Source: Utricularia gibba (Eukaryota > Streptophyta > Magnoliopsida > Lamiales > Lentibulariaceae). From it: DNA of 64,000 nt. Below, in pieces: positions 24,801 through 40,971 of the stretch (positions are counted from its first letter, which is position 1; each line of letters begins with the position of its first letter). The notes beneath the pieces are model-generated. The model was not told the DNA's origin. It made no database searches and was given only the letters and a program-made list of their open reading frames with translations. Both the position numbers and the translations under genes were made by a program. The DNA lies in contig NEEC01000015.1 in NCBI GenBank assembly GCA_002189035.1, positions 1,984,001 through 2,048,000 of the forward strand, given 5' to 3'.

Positions 24801-24861
24801 GAAGAACTTTTGAAGGTGGTTGCGTATAGCGAAACTGAGGCTGGCTTGAAACAGACGACAT
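21812..24861 (-). CDS. PTB: Polypyrimidine tract-binding protein homologue (PTB1/2 type)
   Basis: Ten coding exons join in phase: 24861-24676, 24593-24384, 23729-23667, 23584-23511, 23106-23014, 22907-22850, 22648-22544, 22461-22380, 22301-22189 and 22105-21812, giving 425 residues. The start MSSVSSQPQFRYTQPPSKVL and the RRM block LHLRNLPWECTEEELIELG match plant PTB1/2. Three RRMs follow, with the linker blocks SAHTDLSVKFQSHRSR and EGHCIYDGGYCKLHISYSRH, and a Gly/Pro/His-rich tail. PTBs bind CU-rich pre-mRNA and control alternative splicing, including that of their own transcripts; they work in nucleus and cytoplasm. A leader intron lies upstream (donor at 25242/25241), with site II elements (GGCCCA) further 5'. 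Confidence in identity is very high; the terminal exon is less conserved. Confidence 0.94.
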
Positions 24862-25606
24862 CCCAAGGTGCAAAGTAAACTGCAGAAGCTGAAAGTCCCA
24901 CGGGTTGCTGATGCATTAAAAAAAGAAAACGAAAGACAATGAAATTTTATCTCTCGAGTTCCACGGTATAAAAAGGAAAATAAACTGCTATACCGTCAAA
25001 ACATACAGACGGTAATCGACACCTCTCCTTATCAAATTTGTATACTTTTTTATTAAAAAAATCTATTCATAGAAGATAATCGAAACCCCCAGTAAACGAA
25101 TTCAAAATACCTTTAACCGATTTTCGAACAACATGTCAAGAAATCAAACTCCAAACATTGAGCACCGACAATAGCTTCGAACTACCATGATAAAATCTTA
25201 AATGAAAAAATCAAACAAACAGACAAAAGAACGCTCCCTACCTCGAGAAAACAACTGGACTCCGACGACCGCAGAAGCTATGATATCCAGCTACGAATTG
25301 ATCTACCAAGAGTGGCTTATCTTCCAAACCTGAATCTCCTAAGAAACAATCCGTCGGGGCGTTCGAGACAGCAATAGGGGTGATCGCATCATAGGCCCAG
25401 CTCAATTTATGTATTTTGGAATAGGCCCAATTTTCAATTTTTAATAACCATGGTCAAAATTTATTAGTCATTAATAATTAAAAATAAATTACATATAATT
25501 AAAATGAATTACGACATGCTCAAAAGCAGAACCCTAAAATCAAACACAAAGTTTGGGCTTTATTATTACTATTTTTGAATAAGCGACAAAAAACAAGCAC
25601 ATGAGA
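24862..25606. other. PTB leader exon, leader intron and promoter
   Basis: On the minus strand a non-coding leader exon ends at a GAG|GTAGGG donor at 25242/25241, and the leader intron runs to an acceptor just upstream of the ATG at 24861. Two GGCCCA (site II) motifs lie near 25395 and 25424. The remainder is the 3' flank of the next gene. Confidence 0.6.
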
Positions 25607-26883
25607 TCATGAGATCATGGGCCGGGTGGCTTCTCTTCCCTGCATCAACCGCTCCTGTGCTCCGCCGCGAAGCTTCTCCAATCTGAGCTGCGAATCCGCC
25701 TGCTGCTGCTGCATCTTGAACACCTTCACGACGTTGGCTAGCGCTCCGACGAACAGAATCAGGCTCCCAAATATCCATATCCATACCCACGTCTCCCCCT
25801 GTTCCCCACACAACCCGGAAACACACGTTATCAGAAACTACTCAATTGGGTGATTTCGCATGTGGGATATCCCACTTTTTCTGGCACTCCAAGGGAACAA
25901 AACAAACTGAACAGGACAACACCTTGTGAAACTAGTGAAACAAAGGATTTGGTTTCCTTACTAGGAGTTGGAGGCCGTGGTGATCGTATCCGAGCTGCTG
26001 TCTACAGTTGATGATCGAAGCGACCAGGAACAGCAAGCTTGCCATGGAGAAGGGGAGGATCACGCTCTCCTGCAGAACCTGCAGCTCCCAACCGGCTCTC
26101 TCGTATACCTGGCACGAGTTCTGAATTGAACCCAGCAGCCATAGCGCCGGCCCTGCGATCAGCATCCCCATTGCTGGTTTTTCCAGTTTCGTGTGTCCAT
26201 AACCTTTTTCAGCCTGCAACCCCATTGTTAGCTTCCATTAACATTGTTCCTAATCCTCAAGAGAAGTTGAGTTGACAGTTCAAATCCAAAGAGTTTCACC
26301 TCATAGCAACTAACACAAGTTATTCCAAAATGAACTGTTGCATTAGATGGCAAATAAAACAAATGGATGTTAACCAACCTCATTGCATTGAATATCACAG
26401 CTTTTGTATTAGCTGTTAATCATCTGATTGAACAAGAAATCAGAATCCATTTCTACACTAAGCAGACTTAAGAACAACTTCATCAGCAGTGTGGGCGTTG
26501 TAGTTAAAAAGAGATCCAACGCTTACTTGGATGAAGAGAAAGAGTACTGCCAAAAACAGAAGCACCGATCCGACGGCGAACACCACCGGAACGGCAAATT
26601 CGACGAGGGCGAACTGCAAATCCAAACGCAACACCGCCATCCAAAAATCGATTCCGGTGAGATGTGCGGCAAGATCATGCAGATTCACAATTAAAACGAT
26701 GAGGAACCCGAGGAGCAGCAGCACAAGGCCGGACTTGGGCTCCATGGACAGCTCAGCGGCGGATCCCGCGAGCAGGAGGACGGTGCCGAAGACATAAACG
26801 GCGGCGTTTATGTACTCCGATCGAGCCCTTGAAGCTCTCGGGCCGTAAATTCGCGCTTCTCGGGCCGACGCTAACTTCACCAT
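25607..26883 (-). CDS. Uncharacterised plant six-TM membrane protein
   Basis: Three exons join in phase: 26883-26527, 26213-25962 and 25798-25607, giving 266 residues. It begins MVKLASAREARIYGPR, then has about six hydrophobic segments (roughly residues 25-45, 52-76, 91-119, 133-150, 169-188 and 207-227) and a charged cytosolic-looking tail with MQQQQADSQLRLEKLRGGAQ. The pattern EKGYGHTKLEKPAMG, LLGSIQNSCQVYERA and VVKVFKMQQ recurs in an unnamed plant-specific membrane family, from my recollection. No transport or enzyme motif is visible. A role cannot be given. Confidence 0.85.
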
Positions 26884-27214
26884 TCTTCCCCAGAGTTCGA
26901 AGCTTATGAGGCTTCACGATCGAGTCTCCTGCGGCAAAGTGGAGAGAGGGGTATGTGGCTTTGTGCATGAATATGGCCGCCTCGTTAATTCGACACGTGT
27001 ACCAGATGAATATTTTTATCCAATCATTTTCATACAATTCATAATTAAAATGGAAAAAAAAATATAAACACGTGATTAGGGAAATTAGCCTAAAGCTTCC
27101 AATAACTCGCCGGTTTATCATACAATTAAGATGATTGCGTAATGGAAACAAATGGCAAGCAACGACCCTCCTCCAGAAAGGTAAAAAAAAAGGTTCCCCG
27201 CATGAGCTCCGCCG
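26884..27214. other. Spacer between SPCH-like gene and membrane-protein gene
   Basis: Only about 330 bp separate the SPCH-like stop (27215) from the ATG at 26883; both genes lie on the minus strand. The SPCH 3' UTR and the membrane-protein promoter must share it. A CACGTG core occurs near 27071. Confidence 0.6.
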
Positions 27215-28442
27215 TCAACGAATCACACCTTCTCCGAGCCGGCAAGGCTTGCAGCAGAATGTGTGCTGGATCAGCTCAGCCACTTCTTCTGCGCTCACTT
27301 TGCACTCGATTCCGATCTACAAGTCATCGTTTTCAGTTAGCCAGTGAAATGCCCACCATGAGGTTGCTGCAAATAACCCTATATCTATCAAAAGTAGTAG
27401 TAGGTTTGGTGCATTAGTCACCCTTATCATCTGTTCGTCCTGCAACCTATGTGCAGAACAGTTAAGAAGAAAAGGGACGTGTGAGTGAGTGAGTGACTGG
27501 TTCCTGTACCAACATGTGTTTTCTGATCACCTTTTACTTTTTATTTTTTTAATGGAAACCCAAGAAACTGCTGTGGGGGAAGACTTGGTACCTTGATGGT
27601 GAAGGAGTAGATCATCTTGTCATCGAGGGTGTTGATGTTCACCTGAAGTATTTCCAAAGCAATTTCTTCCAGGGCGGAAATGATCCGGATGGCCTGGCCG
27701 GGGATTCGCGCAGAGATCGTTTTGAGTTGAAGATTTGGGCCGGAAAAGTTCACTTCGACTTCGGCAACGGCGGACTTGGAGCTTGCTGCGAGCTCATTTA
27801 TGCTGTCATTGATGGAAGAAGTGGAGGAGTTGCAGGGAGAAAGCTCCACCGGAAGAATGTTCCGGCCTGGCCTATACGGGCTTCCCGGCTGAGGAGTCTT
27901 CGGACTCAAACCCTGCCTCGGGCTGAAGACACCATCCATGTAACATTTTCTTTGTTTCTTGGATTCAAGGGATTGAATCACTTGTTGTAGCTCGTTGATG
28001 TAGTTGATAACCCCTTCTATTATTGATGCTTGATCTCCCTAATCGCATTATCACATCAAAATTCCAGCTCACGTAGTTAGCATGGAAAAGCTCACCCTGC
28101 TAAATTTTCATAACTAAGGTTTGGAGAGCATACTCTTTTGACATAGAAGCACGGCATGAACGACCGGAGGACGGTGAGGTGCTCGTTCATTTGCTTCCTC
28201 CGGTTGCGCTCCACCGAAATGTGCGACCGTGGCTGCTCCTCCTCCGCTGCCACCTTCCGCCGTTTCAACGGCGATGGCTCCAATTCGACGCTCTCCTTCT
28301 TGCTGACAGCCAGAGGATTCAAATGGGACGGCCTTTCAAGAGCCTCGAGGATGCTGAAAATGTCGTCGGGAGAAACAGGGGCTCCACCCCATAAAAATTG
28401 TGGCTCCATGAAGAGTTCAGACAAGTTGTGGTTTTCTTCCAT
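27215..28442 (-). CDS. SPCH: SPEECHLESS-like bHLH transcription factor (stomatal lineage)
   Basis: Three exons join in phase: 28442-28134, 28038-27592 and 27316-27215, giving 285 residues. An N-terminal acidic region (DDIFSILEALE) precedes a bHLH with SHISVERNRRKQMNEHLTVL and PCFYVKRGDQASIIEGV. Next comes a Ser/Pro region, FSPRQGLSPKTPQPGSPYR, with several S/T-P sites, then the C-terminal ACT-like domain EVEVNFSGPNLQLKTISARI and EILQVNINTLDD, ending IGIECKVSAEEVAELIQHTF plus a short basic tail. TPQPGSPYR and the C-terminal block fit SPCH better than MUTE or FAMA. SPCH starts asymmetric divisions of the stomatal lineage as a heterodimer with SCRM/ICE1 and is turned over after MAPK phosphorylation. 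Arabidopsis SPCH is 364 residues; the shortfall here is mostly in the MAPK target region. Confidence 0.88.
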
Positions 28443-30174
28443 TTCTTCCGGAGTTAAACCAATGAAATGAGCGTCTAGGGGGTCGCGGAGAGAAGAAAGG
28501 AATATGCAGCCTTCCTGGGAAAGGTATTGTCCATTTTTATTGGAAGGGAAGGTTTAAAAAAACTGGCGGTTGTCGTGCAGGCACCATGTCGGCATTGTCC
28601 GGACCTCCCCCACCGTGTAATAAGTGGGAACCTCACCGTGCCTTTCACATTTTGCAACTTGCCATTTTTTAAGCTGCCACTTCTGTTGTCACAACAACAA
28701 GCATAAGGTATGTTTCTTAGGTTTTTCAGTGGTTTTCAGCCTTGAAATTTGAGCAGAAACAATCCTTTCTACCTTTTCTCTAACCCCATGCTGTTCTTCT
28801 GCAAAAAGGTAGTTCCTATGAGAACAAGAAAAAGTCATCTCATTAAATACTAGTTTGATTTGAATGTGAATGTAAACTTAAACTTCATATGTGTTCACCC
28901 TACCCATACTTAATTTTTACAGTACCCTCACAGAAAACGGCACACTAAAAGCTCATTATCTTCACTCCCATGCACCGATTGGGCTCCATACGGGAAGCGA
29001 TGGCTGCTTAAAGAGCCAATTAAACCTGGGGTGAGCTTGGGAGCTGCACCATGAATACAGTTCCAGGCAGGGGGGGCCAAATAGGCAACCATCGGCCTCA
29101 TCTTCGATTACTGTACCTACTCTCGAGCAACGGATAGTGTATCAGGAACTAGCCTTGAATGCGGTAGCACGCCAGAAGCATGGATCTTTTCAAGTCCCGT
29201 TTTTATTGCTGGTGCCAAAAAATTTTCACGCAGCCAATTAAATCCCCCATATTTACTCTTCCTGCGGGTGCCGCAGCGTACGGGCTCCTTTCCTGGAGCT
29301 CAGCAGTCAGCAGTGAAGCCGAACTGAGATGTTTTTGCCTCGTTGGCGTGAGACTCCGTGTTTCATCTCCCTGCATTCACTTCTTCTGCACTTGAAACAA
29401 GGTGATGTATGCCAGGGGAGGACACGCAGACAACCAAGCACCAGAGACGGTTAAATTTTCAAATTTCTTTGGAGAGGACGGAGTAACTGTTACAAGGCAG
29501 AGGTGTGTCCTAAAAAAAAGTAATGTTGATTTAAAATAGAAAAAGACAAATGATATTTATTTCCAGAAAATCCATTTTTTTATTTCTAGAGGTTAGAAAG
29601 ATAACCTTTTTATCAATAATTTTTTTAAATACATATATCTAATTATACTTACAAAATTTGAAGAAAAAAACATCTTGTTTGTCTAAAATATTTTAATTTC
29701 TTTGATTTCAAATCACTATATGACATAACCTTTACCTCTTTTTATTTTCGTTGATAATTTTAATATAAGAACTATGACAACTCTCAATTCTCTTATTGAT
29801 TTCATTGGGGACGTAGCCTACCTCCATATTAGCTTTCCAAGTAGATAAAATAGATATGTTCTTATTTATTTGATTGTAAAATAGATAAAGTATATTGTGC
29901 TTATTTTATAATAATAAAAAATCATTGCTTTCAAATGGGGCCGACAAGCCAGATTCTCTCCATAGATGGCATCAACTAAGAAAAATAATAGTTTTTTTAA
30001 AAATATTATTAAAAAATAATAAGTGGGTCAATCTTGGGTCAGTAACAAGATGGTGGCCCAATGATGAGCTGTCTTGCGCAGCCCATTTAGGAAGAATCCA
30101 AATTCTAAAATGAAGAAATTCGTCGAGACGGAATTCTTACGGCGAGTGAAAACTACGGTTGTACTCTCGCCGAA
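28443..30174. other. Intergenic region between SPCH-like and TH1-like genes
   Basis: A divergent 1.7 kb spacer. The left part should hold the SPCH promoter. Two GCCCA-type site II motifs (GGCCCA near 30055 and GCCCAT near 30080) lie just upstream of the TH1-like start. AT-rich sequence fills 29510-29900. No coding exon supported. Confidence 0.55.
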
Positions 30175-31461
30175 ATGTCACGGTTTCTACTGGCATCACG
30201 GCCAGCTGCTGTGGATCTTCCGCCGCAGTATGATGAGGAACCCGCGTCCGACAATGGTGCTGATGGAAATGAGAATCAAGAGGTTGTCGAGGAATCTTCT
30301 CGTCCTGGCTCTGTTGGTGATTACATCGGTCTTCAATCAAGACCTTATCTTCTTAAGATTCTTGAGAAACAAGGTTTTCTTTTGTCTTGTCGTTGATTCA
30401 GCTCCTCAATCGTTTTTTCCTATTTTAATCTAAGATCTCGTTGCTTGATAGTCGAGATATTGCCTTCTGTGCTCGCTATCTTCGCATTTTTTAATGCGAT
30501 TTTTCAATTGTTAATTTTGGATCGTATGTAGATCTTCCTTCGAGGAGATGCAGTCACTCGTTATTTTCGATAGTTTGAGAAACGGAGTTTCGTTGCTTCT
30601 GTTCGTTATCTTCATTTTACTAGAATTTTGAAGCCGTGCCTGGTTAATGCAAGTTTTTTTCTTATCATTTCAAGGCATTCTTTTAAGCTGCCATAGAACA
30701 TCGACCCTTTTTGTGCTTTAGGAGTGATTTGTGGCCTGAACCTCATGATGTATTCCGCAGGTGACAGAAAGGTTCTCTTTGCTGATAAAGTACTCAAGTT
30801 CACTAGCTCAGGGAAGATTAAAAGGCGCATTCTTCTGATAACTAGTCGTGCCATATATATTGTGGACCCTGAAGCCGATGTGCTCAAACGAAGGATCGCT
30901 TTGGCGGCTGTTGAGAAAGTCTACTTAAGTGAATTAGATGATAACTTCTTTGCTATTAATGTTCTGTATGAGTATGATGTACTGATGGCCAGCACTAGGA
31001 AGACGCAGATTGTGGAAGTCCTAGTAGAGGTAACGAGAACTGCGTCGGACTATGAACTTGAGGTTTCTCGGCTTAACAGGTAAACATTCTCCTCTATAGT
31101 ACGCGTGAATTAGTTCTTCTAATATAGAACCTGAGATTTTACATAGTGTAGATTTGAACATGATTATATTGTATTATCAGGTTAAGATCTAGTGGGGGCG
31201 GGCCTCCTGATCCATGTTATCGTTAATGAATTACTGTTCTTTGCATTTGTGGTGCCAAATCTAACTGGGGTCATTTCTCATTGCTTTAGCTTTGAGTACA
31301 ACGCAGCAGCTAATCTCATCAAGGAAATCCAGTTTGAGTTGGTTGAAGGTCAGTGCTTAAGTAGTTGTGAATCTTTCATATTTTGTACTTTGAGCTTTTC
31401 GGTTAATGAACACAGCCTTTATCTTTCAGGTCTTGTGAAAACAAGAATTCTTCAGAAGTGA
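30175..31461 (+). CDS. Stand-alone myosin-tail (TH1)-like domain protein
   Basis: Four exons: 30175-30373, 30761-31079, 31290-31348 and 31430-31461, giving 202 residues in phase. The N-terminus MSRFLLASRPAAV and an acidic stretch precede VGDYIGLQSRP, DRKVLFADKVLKFTSSGKIK, RILLITSRAIYIVDPEA and YNAAANLIKEIQFELVEG. This order matches the TH1 (membrane-binding tail homology) domain of class I myosins, with no motor domain. In animals TH1 binds acidic phospholipids; the plant role is unknown. An alternative acceptor at 30721/30722 would add 13 residues in the same frame; the shorter form aligns better with TH1. The C-terminus (GLVKTRILQK) is the least certain part. Confidence 0.75.
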
Positions 31462-31464
31462 TTG

Positions 31465-31480
31465 CCCCCCCCCCCCCCCC
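31465..31480 (+). repeat. C16 homopolymer after the TH1-like stop codon
   Basis: Sixteen C start three bases after the stop codon at 31461, placing them in the presumed 3' UTR. On the other strand this is a G16 tract. Confidence 0.9.
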
Positions 31481-32287
31481 TCCCTTCATGGAAACTAAAT
31501 CCACCACTTGGTGACTTCAATATACCTCAATGTGTACGTGCTTGTAACAGAAGCTTTTTTTTTTCCAGATAGCCATGTAAATGTTGAAACCTTGCACCAG
31601 ATTATGATAACATTGAAGCATGATAGTCTTTGTAGTTGCAATCTGAATCGTTTTCTATGTAAAGTTGTTCACTTTGTGGTAGAGATCTCAAATAAGCAGT
31701 CGCGCAAAATGCACTAATAGCCGTATTCTATAAAACTACAGATCAGTCTGTTGCAGTTAACACGCACTAACTTTATGATCAAGATGTCCAAAGTCAAGGT
31801 GATTCTGTGATCGAAGAAACATGGAAGGAGTGTGAAGCGACTACAGATGAAGGCTCCAGATCATCATCATCATCAAGGGTAGGAATAGAAGCAGCAGAAA
31901 CAGCGGCAGCATCGCCGGAAGCAGCTGCAACGACACCATCTTATCGGCGGCGGAGGCCTCTCACGATCCCGATTCCCGGCGGCTGAGGACGCCGCGGTTG
32001 CGGTCGCTCGTGGAATTTCCATCGACAAACGCGTCCGTTGTTCCTAGTCTACGGGTACGCGTGTAACTAACGAACGAATCCTCATATCTTTTTCCTTCTT
32101 TTTGAAAGAGCACACGCGTAAAACAAAAGTAACCCGCCTTGGGATGCTTGAGGAATCAAACCCTTTAAAATAAACCGCATAAGACTTGGAAATATGTACA
32201 ACAATATTCAGTGAAAAACCATACAACATGACGAGGGAGACGAGCAAAATAGCAGCATCGGTATGGATAATGAATATTTTTAGGGAT
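31481..32287. other. TH1 3' region with an orphan open frame
   Basis: Mostly the 3' flanks of two convergent genes. A frame without an ATG is open from 31771 to a TGA at 31986 (71 codons) and reads like protein: acidic, then poly-Ser, Ala-rich and RRRRPLTIPIPGG. It could be an alternative last exon of the TH1-like gene or chance in a GC-rich patch. Confidence 0.4.
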
Positions 32288-33616
32288 TCAGGAGGCACTG
32301 TTGAGAAAATGAGCCAGCGCCTTGTCAGCATCATTGTCGTAGATCAGCAAGGCTTCGGCAATGGCGTCAGGAGAGAATCCCATTTCTCGGAGAAGAGAAT
32401 ACCCTTCGCAAAACTCCTTAACCTAAAACATTAACACGCCACAAAATCAACAACTTATTGCTGCAAATCCATCTGATTTAAGGCGCATATGAAGGAAATG
32501 TAATGACGGCCAAATGACATAGATTCGTCTTCTTTACATGCAAATGCTTTTCATAATGTAACACACTGTGGAGGTTTGATTTCAAACCTCCGTCTGGGAG
32601 CATGTCCCTTGAAGCACGAATAGGGCAAGCGTAAGAGATGATGACTATGGGACTATGCAGTGTGTTCCTTGCAGCTTGTATTTTAAAGTGCAACAAGATT
32701 ATACACCAACATATTTTCATGAATTTCAAGAGGGCTTCACTATTAAAACAAGAGGAATGGGCAGGGATTCACATTTAAAGTTCAATACGCATTCAGCCAC
32801 ATCAAGACACAAGTTTTCATACTGTGAAACCAACAGCAGATAATAGAAGTTCACCTTGGTGGGATTGTCTCCGAAATTGGCAACTGCATGTGGCACAGCC
32901 TCTCTATTAAGACCCGAGGCTAGGTACTTGCTCACTACTGGATCAGTTGCTGAACCTGGCATCTGCACATAAGGTTTTGAGATAATGATCACCTAAACTA
33001 CAGCTTACGCCATGTGGATCATCAGCATTTTCCTGAATATTCAAACGGGAAACATACATAAGGAGACTCAGGTGGCTTCTGAGGACCATTTTCCAGTCCC
33101 CCAAGGCGACTCCAGTTTGGTTTCTCTTTAGTTGACTCAGCGATCACATTCCTTTCGTATTCGAAATCGAAATGAAAGTTGCTTCGAGGAACATCCCCCA
33201 TTTGAGGCAACAAGGTCGGCTACAGAATTCCAGAAACTATCATTTTGGAATCTATCAGAAAAACAACTGATGATATGGATAAATTTGAATCCAATTACCG
33301 GTGGCGTTATTCGATATTTTGGACTGACACCGACCCTAATCCCCACCACGCCTTCAGATCGAAAAACAAGAGTGATACACCATAACGCGTAGAAACCATT
33401 CCGCTACAAGTCACAAAGCAAATCGCACATACCTGTGGACGGGGGAGCCGGAGCAAGGTGATACGGAGGGTTTCGGATAGAGCTTCCGGAGGAGTGAGAT
33501 CCGGATCCGGAAATCTTCGGATACATGGAAGGGTGAACGGCGGAGGACGCGGTGGCGGGACGATTGAACGATGAATCGTACGAAGAACCGCTGCTTTTCC
33601 TGAAATCGTACTCCAT
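32288..33616 (-). CDS. Plant UBA-like domain protein (At5g12120-like)
   Basis: Five exons join in phase: 33616-33433, 33351-33299, 33219-33058, 32962-32855 and 32422-32288, giving 213 residues. It begins MEYDFRKSSGSSYD with a Ser/Pro-rich disordered region, then GIRVGVSPKYRITPP, LLPQMGDVPRSNFHFDFEYE and PNWSRLGGLENGP. Two UBA-like helical repeats close it: VSKYLASGLNREAVPHAVAN and LLREMGFSPDAIAEALLIYD, ending ADKALAHFLNSAS. The layout matches a small plant family with a C-terminal ubiquitin-associated fold, by memory At5g12120 and relatives. UBA domains bind ubiquitin; a target or pathway is not known. The second exon is short (53 nt) but needed to keep frame. Confidence 0.87.
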
Positions 33617-35451
33617 CAAAACCCGAGACAAACAAACAAACCGGCGTGGGCACCCCTTCTCTCCTTTTTATCACAATTGGGCTCACTTTAAATGGGCTTT
33701 ATACCCTCCCCTCCAGCCCACCACCCTGTCCGGCTGAAGCCCATTTATTGGAGTCCAAATTAATAAATAAAACGTGCAAACAAAAATTAGATATAACGGG
33801 GGGCCCATCTGACGTCACTGCTTAAGTGGGTTTCCCCTATTTATACTATTTATTTATTTTCCATCATTACTATGGTTGTCGTCCTTGTCAATGCCTCACC
33901 TACAAACAAGGAACAACATGAGGGGCCACCGCCCCTTTCATTTCCAAGACAGGAGCCCGCGTATTGTCCTCTTCTGACTAATGAGCACATTTTACTTAAT
34001 TCCGGCCATAAATATATAGCCTCCATTTTCAAATACCAGGCCCAGACCAAGAACTTTTCTTTAATTGTTTATTTAATGTCTAATTATGGAAATTATTTCG
34101 ATTTCTCAAACGTTTCTCTCCAATACTCGATAATAGTAAGTGTTGGAGTCGGTGCGGAGGAGGGGTTTCCTCCCTCCCATATTAAGAAAATTATTTCTAG
34201 ACTAATAATTATAGTAATTAATACAAAGAATGTCGTCACATCCTAAACCTTGTGGCCGGTCCAGTGGGCCCCATATTCCCTATTTTCCTTTCTTTCCTCA
34301 ATTAAGTATGAATTATTAAAATAAAATGCTGTAGTAAACAAAACTCTGTTTGACATAAAAAAAACTTATTTAATTTTTAAATTAATCTGAACCCAAGTCT
34401 ATTTTTATTTTCTTAAAAAAATATATTATTGTCATTAAATTTGATTCCATTGTGGTCTTCCCTGAGAGAAACACAAGTCCAAGCTTGCTTTCGCCTGCTA
34501 ACCATTCTGTGGCTGTCATTCGCATGGTCCGGTTTTGAGCATCCATCCGCAATCACATGATTCGATTCCAATTTATTATTATTCTTATTGTTATTATATG
34601 ATGCATGATTGCATTTATTTTAAAATGCTTTTATATGGGCTGCAAGTGTACTGAAGATGGAAAAAGCTGGAAATTGTTTGCTTTAAATAAAAGTGTATTT
34701 TTATATTAATAAAACGGGATGAAATTAATTTTTAAAAATGTTTTTCGTTTTCTTGATCGTGTGTCAAGAGCCGACACTCGATTTTATGGCTGACAGTTGA
34801 AAGGAATGGGAGATCTCATTATAGAGGGGCTGGTTGATGCATCTACGGATTCTCTCATGCACCCTGAATTCAACAATAGTGGTGCGTTTCACTTTTCATC
34901 GCCTCAATCATGAAGTCCAGTGGCGCGGCTTGCTTCTTCTCGCCTGAATTGGCGTTCAGATGATGAGTTGAACACGGAAACTCCATTTCTGTGAGAAGGA
35001 AACGAGCGTCTTGGTTTCTGGGGTTTTTCGGGTTAGTTGTTCGAAATTTTCTATTTTTCTTCCAGTCTGCTCATCTTTTAGATTGATAATTGAGTTGTGA
35101 CTTGGGATTACTGGATGGGTTTAGGTAGTGGCATTAATCGTTTTGGGATTTTGTCGGTTCCTGGTTGGCGACTTCATTTTTTCTTCTTTCTTGTATGCGT
35201 GTGCCTGTTCTGTTCTGTAGTGTTATGGCAGGGTTTGGCAAAAAGCTGTCTGAAAAAGTTGACTACATCGTATACAGAAGCTACACTCTTTTGCATTGAG
35301 ATTTGGCCTGTTTTAATGTGGACCACTTATTTGCTTCCACTTTGTTTTTTTCCGTTGCAAGAACAGCTGCTTCAGAAGTTTTTATGACAACTCCTTCTCT
35401 GTTCTGCTTCAGGTGAGCTATAGAGGTACCAGGGGAGAGAGAAGCCCAGAA
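33617..35451. other. Divergent spacer between UBA-like and ABCC genes
   Basis: About 1.8 kb. Several GCCCA/TGGGC motifs lie near 33680-33750 next to the UBA-like start. An intron acceptor (TTCAG at about 35412) close to the ABCC start suggests a leader exon and a leader intron upstream. The ORF at 35097-35387 probably lies in that leader region. No other gene is supported. Confidence 0.5.
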
Positions 35452-40716
<5,265 letters not shown>

Positions 40717-40971
40717 ATTCTTTCTCTTTGATCATGGATTTTTTTTGTTTTTTTATCACGTGCCTTAATTATGTGTTGACGTGTAATATGTATTTAAATA
40801 ATGAATAATAATTATTTCTCAACTATAAATATATGCATACGTTAATGTCCGCCGCTCGCATTTTCATGTTTTCCCGCGCAAAAATCGGAAAACCGACCAG
40901 GGTTCGTGGATTGGGGCCGATGCGATGCGAGCGCGCTCGATGCTAGTCCCGCCGCCTTGCAGGGGATTCCG
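40717..40971. promoter_or_regulatory. Short spacer and promoter between ABCC and Treslin-like genes
   Basis: Only about 255 bp separate the ABCC stop from the next ATG in the same direction. A CACGTG lies near 40757 and TTTCCCGC, an E2F-type core, near 40868-40877, which suits a replication gene. The downstream transcript must start within this space or inside the ABCC 3' UTR. Confidence 0.45.
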
